Shown here one piece after another: positions 10,740 to 22,606 of a DNA stretch of 64,000 nucleotides (position 1 is the first letter of the stretch; each line of letters starts with the position of its first letter). The notes beneath the pieces were generated by a model. That model had not been told where the DNA came from and did not search any database. It saw nothing but the letters and a program-made list of their open reading frames with translations. The translations under genes were made by a program, and so were the position numbers. The DNA comes from Patagioenas fasciata (lineage: Eukaryota > Chordata > Aves > Columbiformes > Columbidae), in the NCBI RefSeq assembly GCF_037038585.1, contig NC_092521.1, forward strand, positions 105,974,398 through 106,038,397. The letters run 5' to 3'.

Positions 10740-12148
10740 AAAACAGTTAACTTACATTCCTGACAAGCTGCTTGATTTTCAGAGGGGCAATACACAGGAG
10801 CACACAATATGTACTGTAAAACTCGCAAATAACATGTTGATAGCAAACATTAGCATTCTCTACTGCTAATTTCAACACTAGTGCTTCCTTAACTTCTAAG
10901 TTTTCAACCTGCTTATTGATGGCTTCTTGAAGGTGGTCAATATATTGCATGTAATTCTCATTGGGACCCTGATAATAGTTGTAAATAATTTGGCTGCCTT
11001 GTTGGTTTCAGGCACCTTTATCATAACTTGATATGCGAGGTCTGCTGACTACTTCAGGATTTCAGAAACTAATTGTGCCTGTAATTGTAATGTGTCATTT
11101 AGTGTCTCTTCCAAGAGTTCGGGGGATACTCGCCCCTTTCAATGAATCCCCATCGTTCTGTCCTAAATTATCTATAGCTGTTACATTGCATAGGTCTAAT
11201 TTTGCTTGAGTCTTTCATGGTTTTTATCTGATCTCGGGGCAACACGTACACATACTCTTTCCTGTTAACTTTCGAAGAAAATGCTGCAAACCCCCATCCT
11301 CATCCAAGTCATCAGATAACACGGACTTGAACGGTGCTGGAGAATCATTAGTAACAGAGGGGTTCGGAACAGTGCACATTCTCGCCAATACTTTCTAGCA
11401 TCATAATTATTTGTATAACCTGAGTCCCCAGGCGCATCCCCTTTCCCGTCACAATCAGCGTGACTGCATTGCCGACTGCTGGATTCACTCGCTAGTAGCT
11501 AAGTCCTTCATGCAGTTCTTTAGCCCAGGTCTTATCTGGCGACTCCTTCTGCTCTCTTGTGGAAGTTGGAGGATTAAAAGGCAGTAAAGGCAGATACAAA
11601 TTGGTAAAAGGACTGATAGTACACTTGTTCATGACTTTAGCATTCTCAGCTTTCACAGGTTCTTTAGGCAAGTTGTCTGACTCCAGTCCTTTGGACTTGC
11701 TATTCTCATCAGGGTTGGGTAATAGTGTAGGAGGACACCCACTTGGCATTTTTCCTCCCACCGCCCCAGACTGCTGAACTATCGGGGGTGCCGAAGGCAC
11801 AGGAGGGGATGGAGTAGAGAGGGTATCAAAGACACGAACCAGGTAAACTTCACAGTGACTTTCAGGTTTCTTATCAGGCTGCAAAAACTCCGGCAGCAGC
11901 AGACCATTCAACCTTAAGATCTTTCAAGGTGGTAATTATAAGCTTCCATATAGTTGCTAGTGATTTAGCTTCTTTATCTCCGTTGCTGACCTTATCCCAT
12001 AATTTCTGCTCTATATCATCCCAAAGTTCAAGTTTAAAAGCCTTCTCAGTTTCTGTCAGGTAGCCGTTAGTTCTACACCAAACTAACAGTCTACGTATGT
12101 TACTTTCTTAATATTTAAGTCCTCTCACAGAGAGAATATCAGGAGGAG
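10740..12148 (-). pseudogene. gag remnant of older provirus
   Basis: The minus strand aligns with the young provirus gag. Its start codon and N-terminal MGQ region are deleted: the leader runs straight into the sequence for the first helix near 12148. A proline/serine-rich middle part is open at 11492-11911. The capsid major homology region is visible near 10949-10975 (QGPNENYMQ wording in one frame), followed by a segment ending LVRNVS. About 450 bases around 11030-11480 that are absent from the young provirus are present here but out of frame. Non-functional. Confidence 0.75.
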
Positions 12149-12318
12149 CTTCACTATTCCCTTCTCCTGCCCTGCCGCTCATCTTTTCCAGTGATTTCTT
12201 CAACAAATTTGTTTGTGGAACGTCCGTACGCCCCCACCCAGTTGCCAGTCCAGCTGATCCGCCTCTGGCTGGGCCACTCCAGGCTTTTCCCCGATCGTAG
12301 TGATACGCCATTCAGAGT

Positions 12319-12336
12319 ATCATGTCAGGGTCACCA
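12319..12336 (-). promoter_or_regulatory. Primer binding site (tRNA-Trp type)
   Basis: On the minus strand TGGTGACCCTGACATGAT, two bases after the 5' LTR. It matches the tRNA-Trp site used by avian leukosis-type viruses at 16 of 18 positions; both differences are C-to-T or G-to-A at CpG sites, as expected from decay. Confidence 0.85.
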
Positions 12337-12338
12337 TT

Positions 12339-12674
12339 TGTTGGAGTGAATAAAGGATTCAGCATTCCAATTCAATGTGAATCACGCAAAGCCATTTATT
12401 ACAGAAACAAGCCTCCTTATATATACAACTAATCTCTGATCACGCGTCCACGCTCCAAGCATGCATTCACTAATTGGATATCATCTATGTTCATGAGCTG
12501 TCCATGTGCTGAAGTCTCACTGCTGATAGGTCCATTGATTTACGTCATGTTGAGGCCTTGTTATTGTAGAACTACTTCTCTCCCATGGCAGGTCCTGTTT
12601 TCAGCTTTTGAGTTGGCCTTGAAATTCCTGGCTGGTTCAGTAACAAATCTCCATCTAACAGAAATCCCTCCACA
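12339..12674 (-). repeat. 5' LTR of older provirus
   Basis: 336 bp, colinear with 6401-6736 without indels and with eight transitions. It keeps the AATAAA hexamer (minus strand) and a TATA-like element, so it could still act as a weak promoter toward lower coordinates. Confidence 0.88.
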
Positions 12675-12680
12675 GGGTTT
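12675..12680. repeat. Target site duplication (right)
   Basis: GGGTTT, identical to 6395-6400. Confidence 0.85.
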
Positions 12681-13330
12681 AGGTGCAGCCCCAGACTTGA
12701 TCAATAGTTCATGACGAAGAGATATAGAGGGTAAGGGAAAACAGGTAAGGGGTTATATGTATTCATGGCCAAATGATTATATGTGTACACCAGATTCTTC
12801 ATATCACTTGCCTTGGGTTTCAAAGTTTAATCATTCTGCATCTCAACCTGCTTACCTGCCCTCCAGGGATCTGGTGTTAGGTCCCTTGATGTAAGCTCTC
12901 GGGCAGTGAAGTTCATTGGCAATAAGGCTGGGATCTCACGTCTCTCCAAGCAAACTCTCAGGCATCAAAGTTCGCAGAAATAAATTATTTAATGGAGTAG
13001 TACAGCAGCAGGGTTGGTTCAAGCTGGGTGCCTTTGCAGAGGTCACAGCCAAGCGTAGAAATCCCTGGGGTTTTACACCCTTACAGACTATTTACCCGCC
13101 TCTCACACCGTGATTCAGTTCAGTAGTAATATTTGAGTCTGGGGTCTTCTTGTTGCTCATTGGATCCTTTTAATTGACCTCAGACAGCCCCTTGTTCTGT
13201 TTAGCTGCAGACTTTGTTCATATTTTACCTGAATTAATCTTATTTTGTTCAGCAAAGTGTAAAACAAGCCTTATCTTGCAGGTGTCCATGATGGTCTGTA
13301 GTTGTTTTTGTTTTCATTAAGTAGATGTAA
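12681..13330 (-). mobile_element. Older LTR element, right fragment
   Basis: Continues 6131-6394. On the minus strand it reads like the R/U5 part of an avian LTR: a proline-codon-rich stretch, then CATTAAATAATTTATTTCTG (poly(A)-signal-like) near 12975-12995. No coding content. Boundaries and family are uncertain. Confidence 0.45.
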
Positions 13331-16300
13331 GTTTGGTGAATATGAGGAGAACTTTACAACATACAGCTTAAGATTTCAGCAAATTTAGCTTACTAAGTAA
13401 TGCGAGGCAGACAGTATATTGAAAATCACACCACCTTATAATTCTAAGCGATTCATTCTATTTAAAACCATTTACTTAAGCTAAATGATTAATATAAAAC
13501 TTAAATTGGGCTCACCCAGTGATCTGTAAGCAGTAAAAGATCATCGCCACACAGCCAGCTTGTTTAGCAGTAGCTCACCCAGGCAGTCATATTTATGGAA
13601 TAAAGTGGTTGACTCGTAGTCGTATTGCATACAGTGAGAAAGGTCTGCACAAAACTCCCTGCACACATCACTGGGTCACTAGACCTGCCCAGCACCAAGT
13701 GAGCAGAGGCCTCTGCTAGACCCAACTTCAACTCTTCTGCCAGGCTGTCAGTCTCCTCTGTGCTCACGAGAGTTTCAGGAGGAGCTAGACCTTCTGAGAG
13801 TCTGAGTAGTGAGCCTGCAGGTCTGCAAGAATAAATGGTGAAATAAGCAGTAAGAACAAAATGACTGTGTCCTGCCTAGGAAACAGGGGATGCCATGGTC
13901 TTCCAGCATGGATTCTTCTGGGAAAGTGCTGCACATTCTGCCAAGCTTAATTGCAAGTACATTTTCCTATATTTCTTTGTAGATGCTGCACTACATCTGA
14001 GGAATCCTTATGCGGAGGGAATGGCTACATAAGGGAGTACTGCACATTCTTTGCGCCTATGCTGGTGTCTTGTTCCCATCTTGTTCCTTCATCCACATGC
14101 CAGATGGGAAAAATAAATTTAATGTTAGCAACAGTTTTTTAATGAGGAGAATTAAAGTCTTACAAAGAGAAGTTTTGCCCCTAACTCTACTCTGTTTCTT
14201 TGTTTTCTGTTGGTATGAGCTACAAGGTTACTGCTGAAATTCCTACCTGTGTGAAATCTTGGAAGATTTATGTGATTGTGTTGAGAGATTTGAATGTTGT
14301 CATGAATGCAATTCCTTTTCTTCCCTGAGATATCAGATGCAGAAACAAGGTGTTCAGCCACTGAAATGTGAAGTAAGTGTATTTTTTAGGATTTGTTTGC
14401 TTGATTAATATTTATTTTTTCCCTTTTGAGATTGGAGAAGATACATCACAACTCAAATACTGTACTTGACTACTACTACTATGTCTCACTCTACACACTC
14501 AGATTTTTATATTCCAATACCTTTTTCAGATCAGGAGTTCATTAGGCGATAACTGGTGTAGAAGGAATATTTTGTGAAAATACCACGTGGGGTTTTTTGA
14601 GTTGGTTTTGTTGTTGCTGTTCTGGTGGTGATAGTGTGGGTTTTGTTGTTGTTTTGGTTTGTTTTTTTTCCAGATTATTCCAATTCCTTCTAACTACTCT
14701 TTTATCTAATGGATTTTATCAGAGCTTTCAAGGATACTCCAAGGATGAGCTGTGTCAGTGGAAAGGGAATCTATGCTAGATGAGTTGCGGAAGTTCTATG
14801 CTTAAGGAAAGTTTTTGGTTGCTTATAACTTGAAATCACTACCTCTGCCGCACATAAATTTTTCCATCAGTTGCAGCAATGCTGAAGACAGCTTGCAGCT
14901 AAGCTTTTCTGTTTGGGAGTTGTTAGAAATGTACAGCAATGTGTTTGGGCTCCTTTGCTGCTCATCTGTTCTGATTCATCATGACCTGTGGGTTCTTGGA
15001 AGTAATGTATGATCGGCAGCACTGCAACAGCCTTGACTGTTGGAAAGTTTTTGCATGGACACACAGCCTTGTTTTGGTCTGCACTTCCCTAAAATAATTT
15101 TAATTGAAAAATGTCTTTAAAACTAATGTGGTTTTGGCCTCTAGTGCAATAGGTCTGATTTCTCATACTAAATATGTACAGCAAATATAAATTGATTCCT
15201 GTAATACTTACAGTTGGTGAGGAAATCTTTATGGATACACTTACTGTTGAACTGTCTTAGCTCTTGAATAAAATTCCACAGTAGAATGTTTAAAATATTC
15301 CTCTAGAGGAAATCTGCTGGTTTGTTTTGGTTGTTTTCTTTCTTAAACTGGTGTGTATATTATTGAAAACTGAGTTACCACCAAGTATCTTATTTGGCAT
15401 CTTCATCTTGGGTTTCAGACAGAATGCATCCAAACTTTATGAAATTCTGTAAGTCAGCCTTTATGGGCTCCATGGGTCAGACGTATTAAAAAGAAAGGCT
15501 GTATATTCTTTGTGTCACGACCATACCAGGAAGCACTTTGTGTCTGGGGAAGGTTTGCTTATTAATTCAACCTATCTGACAACAATCTCTAACTGCAGTC
15601 TTAAGGGTACTAGACAATCCTTTTAATAGACCCACTGCCTACAGCCTCCAGGAAAATAATGCTTTTAAGACAAAACTTCCTCCCGAAAGCAAATATAAAA
15701 GTTTTTGTTTGTATGTTATAGTGTCTTCCCATCAATGGCAGACATTGACTTGTAACCTGTTTGTTGAATGTACTGATACACATGACTGAGCTCAATAAAT
15801 GTCTCAAGAAATCTTCATTTTTCTTTGAGAAATCTCATTCTCCTGTATTTTATAGAGAGGTTGGAGTCTGAGTTTGCAGTTTCTGCTAAAACAAATTAAA
15901 TACAAAGAGAGAGATCCCTGAGGTTTTAAAATAAGTGGTTGAAGGAACTTCTTTCAATTCAACTTGTGTGTAACAGTGCATTTTTACTGATTCTCAAGCA
16001 GAAAGAGAATCGCTTCTGTTTCTTATGGCTGTTTGTGTATGTGCCTATCCTTGTATTCAATGGTATGCTGTTGGATTTTCCATATGATTTGATTTTATTT
16101 CAAGAAAACCTTTAAGAAACAATTCTGCTAATCTTGTTGCTACTTATTTGAAGGGAAAAAAAATTCCCAAGCCATGTCTGATTTGCTTTGTCTATGTAGG
16201 TTCTATGTTCATACTAAAATACATTGGAAAGCATTGAGATAATCAGTGGTGGCCTGTAATCCTAAGATCCTATATAAACATTAAGAATTTGAAAAACTTT

Positions 16301-17040
16301 ACTTGTACTCTGATTTTATTTAACATATACCTACCTCTCTGTTTAATTATAATCTCAGATACACTAGAAAAGGATGTTTTTTAAAGTTTATCTGGTAGGC
16401 ATTTCATGCTTAGCTCATTTCAAAGAGGACAGTATGTTTATGGCCAACATGTTTAAATCTGTAATACGTGACATGCGTAAAATCTTCTAGCTAGGTGGCA
16501 CCATATGTTAACAAACTTTATGCAAGTCATCATCAGTCTGAATTCATGTTTTTCATGCTGCCATTAAAATAGAGTTGAATTTCCCAGGATATTTTTTAAA
16601 AACCAACCCAGAGTTTCTATAATAAAATAAGAAAATGAAATGCATTTGTTCTAAATTCACCAAAGGATTTTAAGGAAACACTGAAGACTAAATTTATTTT
16701 TTCCTCTAATAATTGCTGTATCAAAAATTGTGTTGAAGTAAGGATGTGAGCAATAGTAAGAGGAATCAATTTAGTTCTATTCTTCCACAGGATAGAAATA
16801 TGTCAGTGAAAATGAAGAATTGTCTAAATAACTGTGATTTTTTTTTAATTTTTGGACACCTACCAAGCTTTTTTATATCAAGCTTTAGCACAATCATCTT
16901 CTGTGGCAACAAGCACATTTCCAAAAATCTTTGTGAACATGGATTCAGCATGAAGCAAATTTCCTCCACTGTCTGTTTCAAGGGACAGAATTTACATGAA
17001 AATATTAGGGATAAATAAAAAAATCTTAGTAATATCCCCC
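13331..17040. other. Intergenic, no gene recognised
   Basis: About 3.7 kb of AT-rich unique-looking sequence. Short open frames on both strands (for example 14010-14237 plus, 15610-15807 minus) show no domain, no splice support and no known wording. The first exon of the ZDHHC11 relic should lie here or further left, but I could not find it. Confidence 0.5.
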
Positions 17041-17048
17041 CTTTTGAA

Positions 17049-17365
17049 GGGAAAGGGAAAGGGAAAGGGAAAGGGAAAGGGAAAGGGAAAGGGAAAGGGA
17101 AAGGGAAAGGGAAAGGGAAAGGGAAAGGGAAAGGGAAAGGGAAAGGGAAAGGGAAAGGGAAAGGGAAAGGGAAAGGGAAAGGGAAAGGGAAAGGGAAAGG
17201 GAAAGGAAAGGAAAGGAAAGGAAAGGAAAGGAAAGGAAAGGAAAGGAAAGGAAAGGAAAGGAAAGGAAAGGAAAGGAAAGGAAAGGAAAGGAAAGGAAAG
17301 GAAAGGAAAGGAAAGGAAAGGAAAGGAAAGGAAAGGAAAGGAAAGGAAGGAAAGGAAAGGAGGAA
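17049..17365 (+). repeat. GGGAAA then GGAAA microsatellite
   Basis: Uninterrupted polypurine on the + strand. It has 26 perfect units of GGGAAA (17049-17204), an abrupt change to 28 perfect units of GGAAA (17205-17344), then a slightly imperfect end to 17365. It creates artificial frames of Lys-Gly on the plus strand and Phe-Pro/Phe-Leu on the minus strand; these are not genes. It lies about 125 bases upstream of the first ZDHHC11 relic exon. Confidence 0.95.
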
Positions 17366-17490
17366 CATTTTAAAAAGGCATGTAGTTCTTTGCTTTCTGT
17401 CAGATTAATTGCTATAACAAGAGATTAATGCAGACAAGACCTGAACAGCTGACCAGCAGAAATAACCTTTTCTCTACTCCTACATTCCAG

Positions 17491-17625
17491 AGTGAATGAT
17501 TGGTATTCACCACACCACTCCTTTTTGACTTTGTTGATTTTCTTCTTTTTGTCTACCTGGCTACAGTAGGATTTGGAGTCTACATACCATTGCTGCCACA
17601 TGGATGGAAATATGTTGGGTTTTCT
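17491..17625 (+). pseudogene. ZDHHC11: ZDHHC11-like relic exon A (first two membrane segments region)
   Basis: After a good acceptor (CTACATTCCAG ending 17490) the sequence reads (R)VNDWYSPHHSF and then, after a two-base excess in a T run near 17522, FVYLATVGFGVYIPLLPHGW and KYVG. This corresponds to the start of ZDHHC11 (RVNGW... then ...FGIFIPFLPHAWKY in human, from memory), the entry to the first transmembrane helix. A GT that could be the donor is at 17626. ZDHHC11 is an S-palmitoyltransferase. Introns are retained, so this is a decayed resident gene or an unprocessed duplicate, not a retrocopy. Position and strand agree with BRD9-ZDHHC11 synteny. The frameshift, taken with the lesions in exons B and C, marks a pseudogene. 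Confidence 0.75.
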
Positions 17626-20600
17626 GTATCTTTTTTTTTTCCTAACCTTCTGCCATCCTGCTTGAGATATGCTTTATTATAAATGCTAATCTGTGTCCAA
17701 ATAATGGGAGGAAAAAAAAAAAACAAACCTACCCACCTCACCAATTATATGACAAGTAAGGGACAGGGCATCTCCAAAGGGATGACATTTATTTCCAGTG
17801 AGTTTAAACCCTCACTTAAGTGTTTTAGAACTGGATTTATGCAGATCAGTTGGGTTTATGTTAGTTCCCACCTTGTAGGTGGGTATGCATGTACATAACT
17901 GTGTGTGTACGTATTATAGTTAATAAAGTTTTGAAGGATCCTTCAACCAGCTGGTGGCTGGAAGAAAAAGGGCATGGGTGGGAGAGGGAGAAGAGCTACA
18001 GATGTTTCGAGGCCAGGAAACAGTGCATTGCAGTTGAAGGCTTTTTCCTAGGCTGATCAAAAATCACTAGATGTCTTAATCACAGAAACTAGCCTCCTAC
18101 AGGGGAGTGCTGGTCTTTGCACAAGCAAAATGAGCTTTTTTTTTTTTTAATCATGAGTCTATCAAGTATTGGAAAAATAATATGCTAGGAAGAAAGCGTA
18201 TCTTTACACGAATTTAAAAAGTGTTCTTCCCCATGCACACTTTCACTGCCTCCTCTATAGCAGAGCTAGCAGTGGGTCTTGCTCACCAAGAACCTGCAAG
18301 AAGTCAGGGCAGAGTGAAGTTCCTCTTTCACATATTTGACAAAAAGAAATAAACAGAGCAAAACTGCATGCCCATCATGGTTGAGGTCTCTCTACTCATA
18401 GACACCAGGGTGTCCTACCATAAACAGGTTATTCTGTGCTGTTATGTGCTTGGAATTCATTAAATGCTGCTTTGCAAAAGTGAAGTATGACAATACAATT
18501 ATACTGCCATTGTTACTAGGAACTTGTATTGGAAGTAGGAGACTTGATGAGATATTTTTTATAGTTAGTGCTTTGGCTTACAAAGGATTTGAATGATAAG
18601 GCTGGATACTATTTTTGCAGAGAAAAATCCCTCAGAAGCAACCCTATGAAAAGCAGAATGGCTAGCTCTCTATTTGCTTAGGGGGCACTCTGTCCATTGC
18701 AGGATTAAAAATCAGTGAATCTAACTAACAATAACTTTATGTTTAGAAGGGTCAACTTGAATAACATGAAACACCTTGTAATCCGATTGTTTGTTCTTTG
18801 GTAGTTCAGTACATTACAGAGCACAATCTGAAGTTCTGCATTATGTCCAAATAAGACTCTTTTCTTTTTACATGGGAGAGGGAGAAAGGTTCAACAATAT
18901 AATGAGAAAGAAAACAGGGATAGGCAGTTTTTCATCCATTTTTTTTTATGTACAAAACACAGATTGTTGCTAGGAAATGGTAGTGTGTCTGTGGAGCACT
19001 CTTATGATAGCACCATAATTCTTCTTGAAACAAAATTCAAGTAGTCAGCACAGCTGTAGGTCTTATGCCTAAGTTTTATTTCAATGTGTTTAAGAAAATA
19101 TTGTGTCCCTTCTTTTTCTTCTTTTGAAAAAGAAAGAAAAGCTTAACATACAGTCTAAAAAACAGAATGCATCTTTATATCTGTGTAATTAACAACCTTG
19201 CTGAAGCTCTGATGTGCTTGCAGACCTGTTTTTGTCATCACATGCATCCTCTGTAATTATCAGTTGAGGACTTGTGCTTTAACTATGTCCCACAACCATT
19301 TGATTAGTCTTTACATTGAGAGAAGCCATAGTCACAATACTGTGTATCAGATGACCTCTGCTTTATGTAGGTTCAAGTGAAAGAAGCTAAATTCATTATT
19401 TATTGACATCTGCTTTGTATCTAAATTGTCATAAAAATCCACAGATTAAGATGGATGTGAATGGCCTGTGAAATATATTCATTAGTACAAGTTAGTACAG
19501 TTACATTTACAATGAAGGAGAGATGTAGGAAAGGAAGACAGAGGTCTGTAAACTCGATAGCATTCTGCATTTCTTGCTCAGGATGAAATGGATTTGTTGT
19601 CCGTTCAGAGGTCTTCCCACTTCTCTCTCTCTCTGCAAGAGGAGAGGGGTCTAAGATAGGAAGACTTGAAGAACCCTTTTAACTGTTGTGAAGCCCAATT
19701 TTTATGCCATTTTCAAAATATAATTGTTACATACTGAAGTTGTAGATGTAGTAAGAGGGTGTGATTCTAACACAGTAGAAGTATAAAAGAAAACGTAGCC
19801 AAAACAAGCATTTGCCTATTTGGCAAAGTGGTTTTATCTTCTAGTTGACAGAAGGATTTAAATATAAGAAACATTGAGATTCTTCTTTTTGATCTGTAAA
19901 TTTTTACCCATTTTAACGGATATTTGAAACTGCTGTATCCCTGCATCGTTCCTTTTTGAATTAGATTTTTTTTCACCAGGCTAGCTGCTGTTCTGTTTCT
20001 GATGAAGAATAACTTTGCCTCAGCATCATAGGAAATAATTGCATTTGGGCACACAATGAGACTTCCTGGACTGGTGAAGGAAACACACCTTCCCATTGTC
20101 CTTTTGTTGGGTCACTGAGCAGTCATTCTCTTCAAAATATTGGTAATTGCTGTCATGGTAACAAAACAAAAACATGGTCTGTCAACTATTTTCAACATTA
20201 CATGTGTGACATCTCATCTGACTGTAAAACACTTCAGTTTTTACTCAGGACAACAAGTGCACCTAGTTTAAATGTAGCATAGCTAGACCCGTATTTCTGA
20301 ACAATGATCAAGGGTTTTTTGTAGTTGTTTTATTTTGTTTTGTTGAGGTTCTTTTAGGCATATGTGTAGCAGGTTGATTTTTAGAGATGGGAGGGGAATG
20401 ACAGGCCAACCAGTACAAAGTAATCAACTTGTTCCTTGTGGCTATCTGCACTAGTCCTGAACACCTCTACAACTAACTGGGATGGGGTTGGCACTGGAGT
20501 TCTGGGAACTCTGGCAATAACCAGCCTAGTCCTTGTGTTCTTCATCACAAGAAGAGAAACAAATCAATATAGTAGTTTCACAAAAAGTGGCGATCACACT

Positions 20601-21502
20601 GCAACTCATGGGAAAAGGGTTCCTCAGATGACCGTAGCAAAGCAGCCAAGAAAACAGTGGGAAGTAAGATGAGATAAGCTGGTAGGGAGGGAACAGCTTT
20701 GTGAAGAATGGGGTCAAATTATGAACCAAGAGTTGGACAGCTTTCATGTGGGACATTTTTCTTGGGCTTCTGCAATAATAATTCAAAGGTAATGTGCCTT
20801 TTTTAATTTCCTTCTCCGCACCAGCTAACAATGACTTGGAAAAATTGTAAAGATCACCCTGTGACATCCAACTTCAAGAGAGGCAATTCTGGAGACGATA
20901 CTTCTGGATATTAGAGAACATTTAATTGTGAATTATTGTCTTAGGATGTAATTCTACCGAGTTGGGAAAGAGCTTGACATTTTAGACTGGAGATTTATTT
21001 CCTGTCCTGAGGCAGGCATGCTGACCTTGTCACCTTTGGATTTGATTTGAGGGAGGAGGCTCCAAGGAGGTGAAAGAAAGAAGATTGTAATGGGTTTTTC
21101 ATTAGTTCCCAATACTGTCTATTAGATTTTTAACTCTCATAATTCTGTGTCATGTCAAATGCTACCTAAAATCTGAGGAAGGCTGGAGAGTGATATTTAG
21201 CTTTCAGTCAGTAAATATGAAACAACCTGAGAAATATGTTTTTTTTTCCTTCATAATATTGAAAAATACACTCTTGACAATTGAGAGGGAAGGGTGCAAA
21301 GTGAACATAGGCCTAATGTGCACAAAAGGAAGATAAGCTTTACTGACGTTTTTCCTTTTCCCTTATGATAATGAAGCTCTTACCAATAAAATAAACATTT
21401 GAAGTCATATGATACAGAACTGTTAGAAGGGACATGTACTTGTTTTCCTTTGAGTGACAGTTTGTCATTAAAACACTTGAAACCTTCCTGTTTCAACACA
21501 AG
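17626..21502. other. Intron of the ZDHHC11 relic
   Basis: 3.9 kb of AT-rich sequence between relic exons A and B. No exon, named repeat or RNA gene recognised. Open frames such as 20526-20867 minus and 20436-20672 plus have no family resemblance. Confidence 0.5.
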
Positions 21503-21670
21503 TCACTGGTATACTTTTTCTTCATCACCTTACTTTCTCACCTTGTTGCTGCTACAATTGACCCAGAAATACAAAAGGTGCAAAGAAAAGTTTGAATAAT
21601 CCCATTCCAGTCTTCAACAGAAATAAACATAAACATGTCATCCAGAATCAGCATTGGTATGTCTGCAAAG
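21503..21670 (+). pseudogene. ZDHHC11: ZDHHC11-like relic exon B
   Basis: Pieces in successive frames match the second ZDHHC11 exon: SHLVAATIDP (human HLIASCIDP), then after a shift and a stop IPVFNRNKHKHVIQNQ and HWYVCK (human ...FDRSKHAHVIQNQFCHLCK). It ends at AAAG|GTGG, a usable donor. At least two frameshifts and one in-frame TGA (near 21593-21597) are present. The first zinc-ligand Cys of the cysteine-rich domain is Trp (QNQ-H-W where C is expected). Together with exons A and C this is convincing homology in a dead gene. Confidence 0.8.
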
Positions 21671-22498
21671 GTGGTGTGTGAATTATTAGATTAAAAGAAC
21701 AAATAAGTGCTGGGGTTTAGAAGGAACGGATGGGTTTTTACATTTTTTTTTTTCTTTTTTTTTGGTGGCTTGGCCATAATAAGAGCATTTGCTGGTCTTT
21801 CCTACATGTAGTGTCATACATTTAAAATTCTATATGTTTTATTAGAGCAACCTTTTATTTAAATTTATAAACTCACAAGCAGAGATAAGATATTCTGCTT
21901 TTAAATGTTTAGAAGTGCTTTTAATAAAAAAATGTGCTGTTTCAAGGAACATAATTGATTAAAACACGGTTTCTACCTATGCTATGGATCCCTACAAACT
22001 TTTTTTTCAAGTCTGTCGCATTGTATCTAACATGTAGAATTAGGCCATTACAATATCAAGAAAGTACTTTTTTCTGTCTGCCATGAAACTTGCTCAAATT
22101 AAGTTGTATTTTTACTATACCTGCTAAACTAGGGCGAAATTCCCAAATATCACCTTCACTGAGTATATTTTTCACTTCCTTAAAGCTACCACACAGTATC
22201 TTTGCTAACTTCCTTCTCTGATTTAGTCAGTGTTACAAGGATTTAGTACAAGAATGCCTGTTGCTTGCCTTCCCCATTGCTGCTGAGGCAGTAAGGAGAA
22301 GAACAGATCAATATATATTGATTGAATTCTAGGTAAGGAGTCAAAGGAGAAAGAGTCTGGGAACCTAAGCCTGTTAAGAGACTGATTGATTGATAATATA
22401 GTGCACAGTAAGCAAGTCTTTCAGTCTCTGAGATATTTGTCTATTATATTAAATCAAAATATTGTAAATGTGTGGTTTTTTTCCTTATTCCTTTTCAG
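21671..22498. other. Intron of the ZDHHC11 relic
   Basis: 828 bases with no recognised element. It ends in a strong pyrimidine tract and CAG acceptor at 22498. Confidence 0.5.
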
Positions 22499-22606
22499 GC
22501 AGCCAAAAGCCAAGCCCTCACAAGTCAAGTGCTAGTAATAAGTGTATTTCAGACTTCGATGACCACTGTGACTGAATAACTGTGTGGAAGTCAGAAATGT
22601 ACTGGT
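22499..22606 (+). pseudogene. ZDHHC11: ZDHHC11-like relic exon C (DHHC exon)
   Basis: After the CTTTTCAG acceptor, one frame reads SASNKCISDFDDHCD then TGA. Another resumes as NNCV followed by GSQ/RN-like wording and TACTGG. The family reads ...CNKCVSGFDHHCKWxNNCVGSRNYW. The catalytic DHHC is DDHC here. The Cys before NKC is Ser, the Trp after the motif is a stop, and an indel of about 7 bases has removed the HC zinc ligands upstream. No palmitoyltransferase could be made. Later exons (third and fourth membrane segments) were not found in 22607-24700 or beyond the ERVs, so they are lost or unrecognisable. Confidence 0.82.

Larger units (their letters stand above)
6401..12674 (-). mobile_element. 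Class II (ERVK-like) provirus, older and degraded
   Basis: A complete proviral insertion on the minus strand: two 336-bp LTRs, 6-bp target duplications (GGGTTT), a tRNA-Trp-type primer binding site and a polypurine tract. The two LTRs differ at 8 of 336 positions by my count, all transitions, so the insertion is moderately old. Internally, 5' to 3' on the minus strand, it has a gag remnant without its start, a spacer, a stretch with no RT (8082-10100), an RNase H piece fused to an integrase C-terminal piece, and an AT-rich 3' region with no env. It cannot make functional Gag or Pol. The family is close to, but distinct from, the young provirus at 32882-38709. Confidence 0.88.

Noticed and set aside
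16766..17373. Long frames of Phe-Pro/Phe-Leu (minus) and Lys-Gly (plus) repeats
   Set aside because: They are translations of the GGGAAA/GGAAA microsatellite.
20436..20867. Hydrophobic plus frame and overlapping minus frame as a possible missing ZDHHC11 membrane exon
   Set aside because: No match to ZDHHC11 wording, wrong place relative to exon B, and no splice signals.
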